64,000 nt of DNA from Edaphobacter lichenicola (GCF_014201315.1 NZ_JACHDY010000008.1:51378-115377), one strand, 5' to 3'; positions 18,890-28,099 are shown, counted from the first letter of the stretch. Program-made: numbers and translations. The notes: a model not told the origin generated them from the sequence alone.

Positions 18890-20608
18890 ATGTTCCGCCC
18901 GAAACGTTACTTCGATTTCATGCGCCTATGGGTGCTACTTACCGGCTTCATTTGGACGACTGTAGCCCTGCCCCACACTGCTGCCGCACAGGATACTGTC
19001 GAACCGGCAAATAACACCGTATGGACAACGACCCTTGCCAACCCAAACCCTAACAATTTTGATACTCCGAATATTATGAGTGCGCTTTTTAACCCGCATT
19101 CAGATCTCGTTATGCTCTCCGCCCACCGTGGCATCCACGCGCTGGCCGGCTTGAGCCAGGCGGCAGGTGTCCCGGAGAACTCCTTGCAGTCGATCGGATT
19201 AGCTGCGCAAGCGGGATGGGAGATGATCGAACTCGACGTCAAACTGACGAGCGACGGGGTGCCAATCCTGAGCCATGATAAGACGTGGGGAAGAGAGTGG
19301 TGCGGGCTGGGTTCAGTCTTTTCGCCTGGCTCAGCAAATCCGTACAATCCGTTCACCCCTCCCGGTTCCATCTTCAACGATGCCAAAAACCCCGCAGTGA
19401 ACGGTACGCTACTGTCGGATACGAGATCCTTCCTGGGCAACACCGTACTACGGGATAGCGTTAGTCTGCTAAATGCGGTTAATAACGGCTGCAATGGATT
19501 CAACAACGCTTTCGGCGAATATCCGCCCACCCTGGCGGATGCTCTTGACTACATCAGCAAAAATCATATCCGCATGGTCGTCTTGCTTGACATCCAGGGT
19601 ATTGACGTAGCGCGAGCTGCACTGCCTATCGTAAAAGCAAAAAACGACGACCTCGGGCGTTCTTTCCTCACCTCAGCGGTCTTTAAGATGCCGGCGACTC
19701 TATTTCCCAATGGAACTACGGATTTCTTTACTACCTTCGGATCAGACTCCCAACATGTAATCTTTATACCGGTTATCAACACTGCGAATGTTGCTCCGAC
19801 GACCACAACGATTACAGACACGGAGGATGGAGGCTTCGATGTAACAGATTTCGGGAACAACGGCTTCGGCGGCGAACAGGGCATTGTCAACTGGTTAGCC
19901 AGTATGCATTCCGGCCCGGTCCAGATGGCTGCGGTGGAAGTTAACCTCAAGGAGCCCGGCGGCATTCTAACCCAAACCGTGTTGCCAGCCGCCAAACAGA
20001 ACCAGAACCAGCAGGTGACCGTCGGAGCTTTCAATCCAGTCGGCGAGTTTTACCCCAATGGCGACACCACCCAGACACCTCAGTTCTTCCGGTCCTCAAA
20101 CGGTAGCTGTTGCGACATCCTTGATCAGTATCTCTACAACAATCCGAACGGGACAGGCCCCATTGATCCGACCCAGCCCGTAGACCACAGTGATCAGCGT
20201 ACCAATCTCAGCTTCCTCCTCAGTCAAGGCTTCCAATACCTCATTACGGACGACCCAACCACCGCGAGCAATCTACTGCAACAACAGAATAAGCGGAACC
20301 TTTGCTATATGCAGCTGCCGCAAGGGCAGTGGGCGAACTGCACCCAGGCTCAAGCCTCTGCCCCCGCCCCCGCTTGTCAGGCAGGTAATCCCGCTTGCCT
20401 CAGTGCCGGCACGATCGGTACCCCACCAACAGCGCCTGGCTCATTGGCACCGCATCCCCGGCAACCAATTTTAATCTCACTCAGTGGGAGTTGCAATTAC
20501 CTACGGGTACTCCGGGAAACCCTACGACTATCAGCAGTTCCCAACTCCAAGGGGGATTCCAGGACCAATATTTTTTCACGAACAGTTCCGATGGCTCTTT
20601 GGGGATGA
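18890..20608 (+). CDS. Secreted glycerophosphodiester phosphodiesterase domain (5' part of a frameshifted fusion)
   Basis: The first part of a very large secreted protein. After a signal peptide (VALPHTAAAQ) comes a GDPD/PI-PLC-like TIM barrel. It shows LSAHRGIH (catalytic His), the EN pair in VPENSLQSIG, MIELDVKLTSDGVPILSHD (metal-binding Glu/Asp and second His) and IRMVVLLDIQG. The C-terminus LSQGFQYLITDDP is the closing strand. Real coding in this frame ends near 20456-20459, where a run of four Cs appears to have lost one base; the last 50 codons are out of frame. Downstream, the other frame continues directly with a lyase domain that has no signal peptide, so the two were one gene. Confidence 0.82.
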   Translation: MFRPKRYFDFMRLWVLLTGFIWTTVALPHTAAAQDTVEPANNTVWTTTLANPNPNNFDTPNIMSALFNPHSDLVMLSAHRGIHALAGLSQAAGVPENSLQSIGLAAQAGWEMIELDVKLTSDGVPILSHDKTWGREWCGLGSVFSPGSANPYNPFTPPGSIFNDAKNPAVNGTLLSDTRSFLGNTVLRDSVSLLNAVNNGCNGFNNAFGEYPPTLADALDYISKNHIRMVVLLDIQGIDVARAALPIVKAKNDDLGRSFLTSAVFKMPATLFPNGTTDFFTTFGSDSQHVIFIPVINTANVAPTTTTITDTEDGGFDVTDFGNNGFGGEQGIVNWLASMHSGPVQMAAVEVNLKEPGGILTQTVLPAAKQNQNQQVTVGAFNPVGEFYPNGDTTQTPQFFRSSNGSCCDILDQYLYNNPNGTGPIDPTQPVDHSDQRTNLSFLLSQGFQYLITDDPTTASNLLQQQNKRNLCYMQLPQGQWANCTQAQASAPAPACQAGNPACLSAGTIGTPPTAPGSLAPHPRQPILISLSGSCNYLRVLRETLRLSAVPNSKGDSRTNIFSRTVPMALWG

Positions 20609-23600
20609 AGGATCCGGGAATCAACTGCGTCACAACGCCTAATTCGGCACACTGCCGAACCGAATTACGCGAAATGAATGCAGACGGTTCTGCAGCGAGT
20701 TGGTTTCCGAGTGGGACCAATAAGTTGGACGCAACGCTCAAGGTGGAAGATCCAGGTGGTAGTGTCGTCATCGGTCAGGTGCATCTTGCCGGGGAGAAGC
20801 CCCTTGCCGAGTTGTACTATGATTCGGCTGGAAATATCGAGATAGGAGTGGAGCAAACAACGGCTGGAGGAAATCAGCTACGAACGTTCCTCGGTCAAGT
20901 TCCTGTCGGCACCCTTTTCAGTTATGAGATCAACTATTCCAATAATCAGCTTTCAGTAAGCATCAATGGGGGGACGCCTTTTGTCTTAAACACGTTCGGT
21001 GTTGGCGGCCTAGCCTCATATTTCAAGGCAGGAGCTTACGGCCAAACAACGGCTCCTTCCGATGTGCACTTTTTCAAACTGCAAATCACTCATGCGGGAA
21101 CGATCAACACCAATGGCTGGTACAAGGTTGTCAATGTCAACAGTGGTCTCTGTGCAGATGTATTTGCATTTGGAACGGCCCTGGGGACCAGTCTGGACCA
21201 ATGGCAATGCGGAAATGGCCAGGCCAATCAGCAGTGGCAGTTGACGCCGGTCGGCAATGGGATCTACCAGGTCAGCAGCCGCTTCGTGGCGATGTCGTGG
21301 AACGTCACCGGCGGCGTTGGAGCCACCGGCAACCAGGTCCCGATCCAGCTCTGGAGTTATGGCGGGGCTAGCAACGAGCAATGGCAAGCGGTGCTTCTGG
21401 GAGCCGACAGCAACTGGAACGGAATCTATAAATTCATCGCCCAAAACAGCGGCCTCTGCTTGGACGTGCCCAGCGCCTCCAAGTCGGACGGGCAGCAACT
21501 GGACCAGTTCTCCTGCAACGGCACGAATGCGCAAGCCTTTACGCTCGTGCCGGTCACGCCTGCGCTGGGCAATCCGGTTGCGCCCACAGCTGCTGCGCCT
21601 CCTCCTGCTCCAACCCCCAATCCGAACGCGTGGTACAACGTGGTGAATGTCAACAGTGGCCTTTGCGTGGATGATCTGAATTTTGGAACCGCGCTCGGCT
21701 CAGTGGTGGATCAATGGAGCTGCGGAAACGGCCAAGCCAATCAGCAGTGGCAATTGACGCCGACCGGAAACGGCTCCTACCAGGTTAGCAGCCGCCTCGT
21801 GGCCATGTCGTGGAATATCACCGGAGGAACAGGAGCGACTGGCAATACGACGCCGATCCAACTCTGGAGTTTCGGAGGAGCCAGCAACGAGCAATGGAAG
21901 GCTGCCTATCTGTCGACCGACAGCAATGGCAACAATGTGTACCAATTCATTGCTGAGAATGACGGGCTGTGTCTGGATGTGCCTGGAGCTTCCACATCGA
22001 ACGGGCAACAATTGGACCAGTTCTCGTGCAACGGTACCAATGCGCAAGCCTTTACTCTCGTGCAGGTCAATCCTGCGCCGGGCAATCCGGTTGCGCCCAC
22101 TGCTGCTGCGCCTCCTCCTCCTCCAACGCCCAATCCGAACGCGTGGTACAACGTGGTGAACGTCAACGACGGCTCCTGTGTTGATGTGTTTGACTGGGGA
22201 ACTGCGCTGGGCACGCGTCTGGACCAATGGACCTGTGGAAACGACCAAGCCAATCAGCAGTGGCAGTTGACGCCGGTCGGCAATGGTGTCTATCAGGTCC
22301 ACAGTCGCTTTGTGACCATGTCATGGAACGTGACCGGAGGTACTGGAGCGACCGGTAACCAGACGCCGATCCAACTCTGGAGTTACGGAGGGAACAGCAA
22401 CGAACAGTGGCAGGCCATATTTCTACGCACCGATAGCGATGGCAACAACGTATTCAAGCTGATCGCTCAGAACAGCGGGCTGTGTTTGGATGTGCCCGGA
22501 GCTTCCAATGCGAACGGGCTGCAACTGGACCAGTTCTCCTGCAACGGCTCCAATGCGCAAGCCTTTACGCTCGTGCCGGTCACGCCTTCGCTGGGCAATC
22601 CGGTTGCGCCCACGGCTGCTGCGCCTCCTCCTGCCCCAACCCCCGATCCGAACGCGTGGTACAACGTGGTGAATGTCAACAGTGGCCTTTGCGTGGATGA
22701 TCTGAATTTTGGAACCGCGCTCGGCTCAGTGGTGGATCAATGGAGTTGTGGAAACGGCCAAGCCAATCAGCAGTGGCAATTGACGCCGACCGGAAACGGT
22801 TCCTACCAGGTCAGCAGCCGCTTCGTGGCCATGTCCTGGGACGTCACCGGAGGTACTGGAGCGACCGGCAACCAGACGCCGATCCAGCTCTGGAGTTACG
22901 GAGGGCGCAGTAACGAACAGTGGCAGGCCGTGTATCTACGGACCGATGGCAATGGCAACAACGTATACAATCTGATCGCTCAGAACAGCGGGCTGTGTTT
23001 GGATGTGCCCGGAGCCTCCAATGCGAACGGGCAACAACTGGACCAGTTCTCGTGCAACGGTACCAATGCGCAAGCCTTTACGCTCGTGCAGGTCAATCCT
23101 GCGCCGGGCAATCCGGTTGCGCCCACGGCTCCTGCTCCTCCTCCTCCTCCAACGCCCAATCCGAACGCGTGGTACAACGTGGTGAACGTCAACGACGGCT
23201 CCTGTGTTGACGTGTTTGACTGGGGAACTGCGCTGGGCACGCGTCTGGACCAATGGACCTGTGGAAACGACCAAGCCAATCAGCAGTGGCAGCTTACCTC
23301 CGTCGGCAATGGTGTCTATCAGGTCCACAGTCGCTTTGTGGCCATGTCATGGAACGTGACCGGAGGTACTGGAGCGACCGGCAACCAGACGCCGATCCAA
23401 CTCTGGAGTTACGGAGGGGACAGCAACGAACAGTGGAAGGCCGTGTATCTGTGGACCGATGGCAATGGCAACAACGTGTACCGGTTCGTCGCTCAGAATG
23501 ATGGACTCTGTCTGGATGTGCCCGGAGCTTCCAATGCGAACGGGCTGCAACTGGACCAGTTCTCCTGCAACGGCACCAATGCGCAAGCCTTTACACTCGT

Positions 23601-24276
23601 GCAGGTCAATCCTGCGCCGGGCAATCCGGTTGCGCCCACAGCTGCTGCGCCTCCTCCAACGTCGTCTCCCACTCCGCCGCCCAGCAGCCCGCCGCCCAGC
23701 GGTCCGCAGAAGCTGCCGGCTAACTCCCCGATTGGTCCTGGGGCGTGGGCCATTCAGAACGTAAATAGCGGACTTTGCCTCGACGTCTTCGGTGGACAGC
23801 AGACAGCTGGCGCCGCTCTCGATCAGTGGCCATGCGGAGTCGGGCCGTCTCAGCAATGGTGGTTTTCGCCCGCGAGCTTCTTTGGAATTTCCTACAACAT
23901 TGAGGACGGCTATGGAACCATCATAGATGTAGCTGGTGGTCCCAGCGTAACCTGGAACCAGGCTGGGATCGATCTTTGGACCATGAACGATCAAACCAAC
24001 GATCAATGGGTAGCGGTTCGCCTGCCCTCGGGAGCCTACAACTTTGTCTCTGTCAGCAGCGGAAAGTGCCTGGATGTCCCGTTCTCTTCGACCAGTCAAG
24101 GTCTGCGATTGGATCAGTACGATTGCAATGGGACCAACGCTCAAGCGTTCTGGGTATATCCCGCGCCTACGTCCAGTGCAGGTGGCAGTTCCGGCGGTGG
24201 CAGTTCCGGCGGCAATGGTCCGGGCGGTGGCTGCTCCATTGGGCCACTTGGGACCGCCTGTAGGCAGCCTGACTAA
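20395..24276 (+). CDS. PL7 alginate-lyase-like domain plus six ricin-type lectin domains (3' part of the fusion)
   Basis: Continues the GDPD protein in the next frame; true coding starts near 20461 (ATNFNLTQWELQLPTG). The polysaccharide lyase 7 domain (about 200 residues) has all three family motifs: RTELRE, QVH and YFKAGAYGQ. Five ricin B-type beta-trefoil modules of exactly 171 residues follow, each with QW motifs and a Pro/Ala linker, then a sixth divergent one from about 23746 and a Gly/Ser tail ending CSIGPLGTACRQPD. It probably binds and cleaves a uronic-acid polymer on the cell surface or outside. Without the 5' part it would lack an export signal. A strong terminator follows. Confidence 0.85.
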   Translation: MPQCRHDRYPTNSAWLIGTASPATNFNLTQWELQLPTGTPGNPTTISSSQLQGGFQDQYFFTNSSDGSLGMKDPGINCVTTPNSAHCRTELREMNADGSAASWFPSGTNKLDATLKVEDPGGSVVIGQVHLAGEKPLAELYYDSAGNIEIGVEQTTAGGNQLRTFLGQVPVGTLFSYEINYSNNQLSVSINGGTPFVLNTFGVGGLASYFKAGAYGQTTAPSDVHFFKLQITHAGTINTNGWYKVVNVNSGLCADVFAFGTALGTSLDQWQCGNGQANQQWQLTPVGNGIYQVSSRFVAMSWNVTGGVGATGNQVPIQLWSYGGASNEQWQAVLLGADSNWNGIYKFIAQNSGLCLDVPSASKSDGQQLDQFSCNGTNAQAFTLVPVTPALGNPVAPTAAAPPPAPTPNPNAWYNVVNVNSGLCVDDLNFGTALGSVVDQWSCGNGQANQQWQLTPTGNGSYQVSSRLVAMSWNITGGTGATGNTTPIQLWSFGGASNEQWKAAYLSTDSNGNNVYQFIAENDGLCLDVPGASTSNGQQLDQFSCNGTNAQAFTLVQVNPAPGNPVAPTAAAPPPPPTPNPNAWYNVVNVNDGSCVDVFDWGTALGTRLDQWTCGNDQANQQWQLTPVGNGVYQVHSRFVTMSWNVTGGTGATGNQTPIQLWSYGGNSNEQWQAIFLRTDSDGNNVFKLIAQNSGLCLDVPGASNANGLQLDQFSCNGSNAQAFTLVPVTPSLGNPVAPTAAAPPPAPTPDPNAWYNVVNVNSGLCVDDLNFGTALGSVVDQWSCGNGQANQQWQLTPTGNGSYQVSSRFVAMSWDVTGGTGATGNQTPIQLWSYGGRSNEQWQAVYLRTDGNGNNVYNLIAQNSGLCLDVPGASNANGQQLDQFSCNGTNAQAFTLVQVNPAPGNPVAPTAPAPPPPPTPNPNAWYNVVNVNDGSCVDVFDWGTALGTRLDQWTCGNDQANQQWQLTSVGNGVYQVHSRFVAMSWNVTGGTGATGNQTPIQLWSYGGDSNEQWKAVYLWTDGNGNNVYRFVAQNDGLCLDVPGASNANGLQLDQFSCNGTNAQAFTLVQVNPAPGNPVAPTAAAPPPTSSPTPPPSSPPPSGPQKLPANSPIGPGAWAIQNVNSGLCLDVFGGQQTAGAALDQWPCGVGPSQQWWFSPASFFGISYNIEDGYGTIIDVAGGPSVTWNQAGIDLWTMNDQTNDQWVAVRLPSGAYNFVSVSSGKCLDVPFSSTSQGLRLDQYDCNGTNAQAFWVYPAPTSSAGGSSGGGSSGGNGPGGGCSIGPLGTACRQPD
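21118..23682 (+). repeat. Five tandem 513-bp repeats encoding ricin lectin modules
   Basis: Units begin at 21118, 21631, 22144, 22657 and 23170, exactly 513 bp apart, each opening with the codons for WY(K/N)VVNVN. Units 2 and 4 (VNSGLCVDDLNFG) resemble each other more than their neighbours, as do units 3 and 5 (VNDGSCVDVFDWG), which points to duplication of a 1,026-bp two-unit block. Confidence 0.92.
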
Positions 24277-24302
24277 ACGGTGAGTGCTGTTATATTCTGA
24301 TC

Positions 24303-24341
24303 GCCGGTCGAGGAGCGCAAGACCTCCTCGACCGGCTTTTT
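24303..24341 (+). terminator. Strong rho-independent terminator
   Basis: A perfect 13-bp stem (GCCGGTCGAGGAG with CTCCTCGACCGGC) and an 8-nt loop are followed by five Ts, 27 bases after the lectin stop codon. Confidence 0.92.
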
Positions 24342-24348
24342 CTTTGTG

Positions 24349-24429
24349 CTCGGTCCGGCCAATCAACAATGGCAGCTGACGCCTACGGACGCCGGGTTCT
24401 ATCCGGTCAACAGGGCTCTGTTGCATTAA
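24349..24429 (+). pseudogene. Orphan fragment of a ricin lectin module
   Basis: Just beyond the terminator one frame reads GPANQQWQLTPTDAGFYPV, matching the ANQQWQLTP core of the lectin repeats upstream, and then stops. It is about 20 codons long and is likely debris from the same repeat family or from a lost neighbouring gene. Confidence 0.6.
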
Positions 24430-24790
24430 CTCCGTTGGACGCATTGTGGCTACGTCGCCGTTTGATCACCGCCCCACCAGTTTCGCCCCGAGATCGATCT
24501 GCTTGGCCGGCACCGCTCGGCCAACGGGTGCAACCGCTCATGCGCCGCATGAACGCGGCATTGTCGCGCGCGCCCTTCGCCATTTGTGTTCTTGGCCCAT
24601 GCCCCGGCCCTGTCGTGGGCCTCAGCCACAAACGCCGTGACGTCGGCGGTCGCTGGGGCATGCGCCGAGGTCAGCTCCTTCCAGCTCTCGGCAAGTGGGT
24701 TGGGGTCGCGCCGGTCTGGTGGTTTCGACCCTGGCGACCCGAGCTTTTCCTTGCCGGATGCGAGTTTCTCGTCACTAATCCTGGAACATA
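24413..24790. mobile_element. Possible IS6-family end and relic
   Basis: GGCTCTGTTGCATT at 24413-24426 matches 12 of 14 bases of the IS6100-type terminal repeat as I remember it (GGCTCTGTTGCAAA), and it cuts the lectin fragment. The next 350 bases have higher GC and an open minus-strand frame without a motif I recognise. No IS6 transposase core is visible, so this is tentative. Confidence 0.35.
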
Positions 24791-24832
24791 TGGAGTCGAG
24801 CAGACTGATCAGAGAAAATCTGAATCTTTTTC

Positions 24833-24848
24833 TGGATAATATAATCCA
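24833..24848 (+). promoter_or_regulatory. Promoter -10 overlapped by a TetR-type operator candidate
   Basis: A perfect TATAAT (24840-24845) sits inside TGGAT(AATATA)ATCCA, a near-palindrome of 16 bp. It lies about 35 bp before the SDR start, where the TetR protein encoded downstream could block RNA polymerase. No good -35 box is seen. Confidence 0.45.
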
Positions 24849-24882
24849 AAATGTTAAGTTGCACTCAAAACGGAGAATGGAC

Positions 24883-25629
24883 ATGACGGAAAAGTACGGT
24901 CGATCATTTACAGGCAAGGTCGCTCTCGTGGCAGGTGGCTCGCGAGGAATTGGCGAAGGAATCGTAAGGCGGCTTGCATCAGACGGCGCAGCAGTCGCAT
25001 TTACCTATTCCAACTCGGAAGAAAAAGCGAAGCGGCTCACAAGCGAAATCGAAGCTGCGGGAGGCAAGGCACTCCCGATCAAAGCGGATAGCGCCTCTGC
25101 CGACGACATTCGTGCGGCAGTCGATCAAGTCGTAAAAGAGTTGGGCGAACTGGATATTTTCGTCAACAATGCCGGAATCTTGATTCGGGGAACCGTCGGC
25201 ACCTACAGCCTCGAAGACCTCGATCGCATGTTGGACATTAACGTCCGAGCTGCATTTATCGGCATACAAGAGGCCTCGGAGCATATGAAAAACGGAGGAC
25301 GGATCATCCTGATCGGCAGTAACACTGCCGTTCGCACAGCCTTTCCTGGGGCAAGCGTTTACAGCATGACCAAAGCTGCCCTCGTCGGATTGGTACGAGG
25401 AGCTGCCATCGACCTCGCACCTCGGGCAATTACCGTCAACAATGTCCAGCCTGGTCCGACTGCAACTGACATGAGTGCGCCACATGCCGAGGCGGTGAAG
25501 ACCCTGGTTCCGCTTGGGCGAATGGCAGATGTGTCAGAAATTGCCGGTTTTGTCTCGTATCTCGCCTCCGATGAGGCCGGGTTCATCACAGGGTCGAGCC
25601 TCACAATCGACGGCGGATACATCGCATAA
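24883..25629 (+). CDS. FabG-like short-chain dehydrogenase/reductase
   Basis: An NAD(P)-dependent SDR of about 248 residues. It shows AGGSRGIGEGI near residue 16, NNAGIL, serine in LIGSNTAV, and YSMTK for the catalytic Tyr/Lys, then PGPTATDMS. It ends with FITGSSLTIDGGYIA, typical of FabG-like enzymes. I use ATG 24883 because GGAG at 24872-24875 is seven bases away; the ATG two codons earlier is too close. It forms an operon with the TetR gene 22 bp downstream and is probably repressed by it. The substrate is unknown. Confidence 0.87.
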   Translation: MTEKYGRSFTGKVALVAGGSRGIGEGIVRRLASDGAAVAFTYSNSEEKAKRLTSEIEAAGGKALPIKADSASADDIRAAVDQVVKELGELDIFVNNAGILIRGTVGTYSLEDLDRMLDINVRAAFIGIQEASEHMKNGGRIILIGSNTAVRTAFPGASVYSMTKAALVGLVRGAAIDLAPRAITVNNVQPGPTATDMSAPHAEAVKTLVPLGRMADVSEIAGFVSYLASDEAGFITGSSLTIDGGYIA

Positions 25630-25651
25630 TTGAAAACGAGGAGAGAAGGAT

Positions 25652-26251
25652 ATGGCCCGACCAAAGGAATTTGATCAAGAGAAAGCTCTTCATCGTGCCA
25701 TATCCGTTTTCTCTCAAAAGGGCTTTGCTGCCACATCAACGGAAGACCTGATGCAAGCGATGGATGTTGGGAGACAAAGCATGTATGACACTTTCGGGGA
25801 CAAACGTGCCCTCTTTCTAAAGGCTCTCGAAGTCTATGTCGCGGAGAGCGTTCGCGCGATCAATTTGGAACTCCAGAGCCCAGGGTCACCCCTTGCTGCT
25901 GTCCGGAGAGCACTTATCCAGTTTGCGGAGCGCAAAGATCTTTCCAGTACAGATGGTTGCATGGGAATCAATGCCGTCTGTGAGTTCGGGATGCGAGATG
26001 AAGAGGTGACGCAAATTACCCGCAGTGCAGGGAGGCTACAACGCCAAACACTCATGGATACGTTGAGACGAGCTCAACTGGAAGGCGAACTAGATGCTCC
26101 TACAGACATTGAGAGTCTCGCCGATTTCTTTGACAGCACGCTGGCAGGAATGAGGATCGCGGCGAAAGCAGGAAAGACTCGGCCAGCCCTAAAACGAATC
26201 GCTGTAGTTGCGTCAATAGTATTTGCCGGTACTAAATTATCGATCCTGTAA
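25652..26251 (+). CDS. TetR family transcriptional regulator
   Basis: A 199-residue repressor of normal length. The N-terminal HTH reads MARPKEFDQEKALHRAISVF, ATSTEDLMQAM and RQSMYDTFGDKRALF. The C-terminal all-helical ligand domain contains two cysteines (CMGINAVCEF), a pattern I associate with TetR proteins that govern SDR genes. It is the second gene of an SDR-tetR unit, and autoregulation through the palindrome at 24833 is likely. A ribosome site (GAGGAGAG) precedes the ATG. Confidence 0.87.
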   Translation: MARPKEFDQEKALHRAISVFSQKGFAATSTEDLMQAMDVGRQSMYDTFGDKRALFLKALEVYVAESVRAINLELQSPGSPLAAVRRALIQFAERKDLSSTDGCMGINAVCEFGMRDEEVTQITRSAGRLQRQTLMDTLRRAQLEGELDAPTDIESLADFFDSTLAGMRIAAKAGKTRPALKRIAVVASIVFAGTKLSIL

Positions 26252-26454
26252 AAGTTGGCTTCTGTTTATTGATTGCGCGTGTTGCAAAATCTTGGCTCGT
26301 GACAACAGGCCAACGCGCTCATCGACATAGGGTTGAGCGGCATTCCGAGGATTGGTGCCCGAAAACGCCGGTCTCGCCATTTGGCCTTAGGCGTACTCGC
26401 AATGTTCCGGTCGGAAAGTTTGGGTGATTTAAACAGCTAGTAGTGAGACGATGT

Positions 26455-26470
26455 CCTCGCAAGGGCGAGG
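26455..26470 (+). promoter_or_regulatory. Stem-loop hiding the transposase ribosome site
   Basis: CCTCGC-AAGG-GCGAGG forms a 6-bp stem whose right arm contains the GAGG ribosome site just before the transposase start. Such hairpins in insertion sequences reduce translation from outside transcripts. Confidence 0.55.
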
Positions 26471-26482
26471 AATTTGTCGATT

Positions 26483-27811
26483 ATGGCTTATATCAAAGGT
26501 GAAGGCCGCAGCCAAGGCACACTGTTCCCCGAGGTGCTCGATGAGCTTGTGCCAGCCGATCATGTGTGTCGTGTCGTCGACGCGTTCGTCGGCACGCTGG
26601 CGATGACTGAGCTAGGCTTTGAGCGCGCAGTAGCAGCCGACACCGGTCGCCCCGGCTACGATCCACGCGATCTGTTGAAGTTATACCTATACGGCTACTT
26701 GAATCAGATTCGATCCTCGCGACGCTTGGAAGCCGAGTGTCTCCGTAACGTAGAGCTGATGTGGTTACTGGGACGACTCTATCCAGACCACAAGTCCATC
26801 GCGGAGTTCCGCCGCGTCCACCGCGAAGCGGTGACCGCAGCTGGCGCAACACTTGTCCGGTTTGCGAAGAGTTGCGGTTTGATTCGTGGAGAGTGGATCG
26901 CCATCGATGGCTCCAAGTTCCGCGCTGTGGCCAGCATCGACACTGTTCGCGAAAGGATCGCATTACAGCGTTATCTCGACAGTTTGGAGAAAGCGGACAC
27001 AGAGCAGAAGACGATGATCGATCAATCCGCCGTACAAGCTGCACTCGACAAGCTGAAGCAAAATGCGGAGCCAGAGGCCGGCTTCATGTTGGTTCGTCAG
27101 CAAGCTCTCCCGGCCTACAACATCCAAACGGCCGTAGATACGGAACATGCGCTGATCGTCGCCCACGCCGTCGTTCTTGATGCCTCCGATATCCGTTGTC
27201 TGAAGCCTATGGCGGAGGCTGCGAAGGAAGCGATTGAAGCAAGCAGCTTCAAGGTGGTAGCGGACGCCGGTTACTCCAATGGAGAGCAGGTCGCTCACTG
27301 CGAAGCGGCGGGCATGGTTCCGTATGTTCCAGTCATGCGAACGGTGAACAACCAAGGCGACGGCAGTCTTTTCGGTCGCGCTGACTTCCACTACAACGCT
27401 GACACTGATTCGTATGTCTGTCCCGGCAACAAGACGCTTCTGCGCAAGCACACCAATCAAAAAGACCGTTACACCATGTACAAAGCTTCAGCCGCTGACT
27501 GTGGTGCCTGTTCTCTCAAGTCGCGCTGCACGCAGGCTCCGAGGCGTGGTCTAGCCCGCCACTTATATGAAGAAGCATTGAATCGTATGCAGGAACGAGT
27601 GACGCCAGAAGCGATGCGGTTGCGTCGATCCACCGTCGAGCACCCATTTGCGACGATCAAGTATCGAATATTCGGGCACCCGCGTCTCCTGCTACGTGGA
27701 TTGTCCGGCGCGAAGGCTGAAATTGCTCTCGCGACAATGGCATACAACCTCAAGCGCATCACAAACGTGCTCGGTGCAGCTAAAGTGACAAGGACCCTTC
27801 ACCAACTGTGA
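26483..27811 (+). CDS. IS1182 family transposase
   Basis: A DDE transposase of about 442 residues. The N-terminal part has YIKGEGRSQGTLFPEVLDE, PADHVCRVVDAFV and YDPRDLLKLYLYGYLNQIRSS. The first catalytic Asp is in IAIDGSKFRA and the second in VVADAGYSNGEQ. The cysteine cluster CGACSLKSRC and the EHPFATIKYR segment with the catalytic Glu follow. All are features of the IS1182 group. The frame is intact. The start is ATG 26483, or TTG 26474, which lies closer to the GAGG site in the hairpin. Confidence 0.92.
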   Translation: MAYIKGEGRSQGTLFPEVLDELVPADHVCRVVDAFVGTLAMTELGFERAVAADTGRPGYDPRDLLKLYLYGYLNQIRSSRRLEAECLRNVELMWLLGRLYPDHKSIAEFRRVHREAVTAAGATLVRFAKSCGLIRGEWIAIDGSKFRAVASIDTVRERIALQRYLDSLEKADTEQKTMIDQSAVQAALDKLKQNAEPEAGFMLVRQQALPAYNIQTAVDTEHALIVAHAVVLDASDIRCLKPMAEAAKEAIEASSFKVVADAGYSNGEQVAHCEAAGMVPYVPVMRTVNNQGDGSLFGRADFHYNADTDSYVCPGNKTLLRKHTNQKDRYTMYKASAADCGACSLKSRCTQAPRRGLARHLYEEALNRMQERVTPEAMRLRRSTVEHPFATIKYRIFGHPRLLLRGLSGAKAEIALATMAYNLKRITNVLGAAKVTRTLHQL

Positions 27812-28099
27812 CAGGGTGCCGCTCCAGGGCTCACGATTCACAGTCTCGGGGAATCAGCGTGAACATTTCGTCGCTCCTCTCGCATCTCCTCAATTGTGTT
27901 TCGTAACGACCTCGAACGTCCCGCATGTAAATATCGCTCATTATTAGTGACGCTTAATGTAATTCTCACTCTCTTTACATGCTCGTTTCTTTACATACAA
28001 TCATCGATCCATTAGCATTCCCGTCGAACGAACGTATCCTTGGCTCGCGGCGGCCTGTTCAGCCCGTCTGCCTGGCTCGAAGGGAATCTCTCGCCAAAG
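27812..28099. other. Intergenic debris after the IS1182 transposase
   Basis: No gene was recognised. It holds copy 3 of the 18-bp repeat. It also has a perfect 8-bp inverted repeat CATGTAAA (27924-27931) with TTTACATG (27974-27981), which may be an old operator. Confidence 0.4.
27896..27913 (-). repeat. 18-bp recombination-junction repeat, copy 3 (divergent)
   Basis: On the minus strand it reads GAGGTCGTTACGAAACAC, four differences from copy 4, with the central GTTACGAAAC intact. It lies 85 bp beyond the IS1182 transposase. Confidence 0.55.

Larger units (their letters stand above)
26279..27913 (+). mobile_element. IS1182-type insertion sequence (ends uncertain)
   Basis: The element comprises the transposase gene at 26483-27811 with flanks. 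On the left, GTGTTGCAAAATC (26279-26291) loosely mirrors the right-hand copy-3 repeat (27896-27913), with about 7 of 11 core bases in common. That is too weak to fix the ends, and no target duplication was found. Confidence 0.4.

Noticed and set aside
24450..24878. Long open frames on both strands between the lectin terminator and the SDR
   Set aside because: No motif, no ribosome site and no signal; GC-rich relic sequence gives long open frames by chance.
26279..26291. GTGTTGCAAAATC as the left terminal repeat of the IS1182 element
   Set aside because: Only about 7 of 11 core bases match the right-hand candidate, so the element ends are left open.
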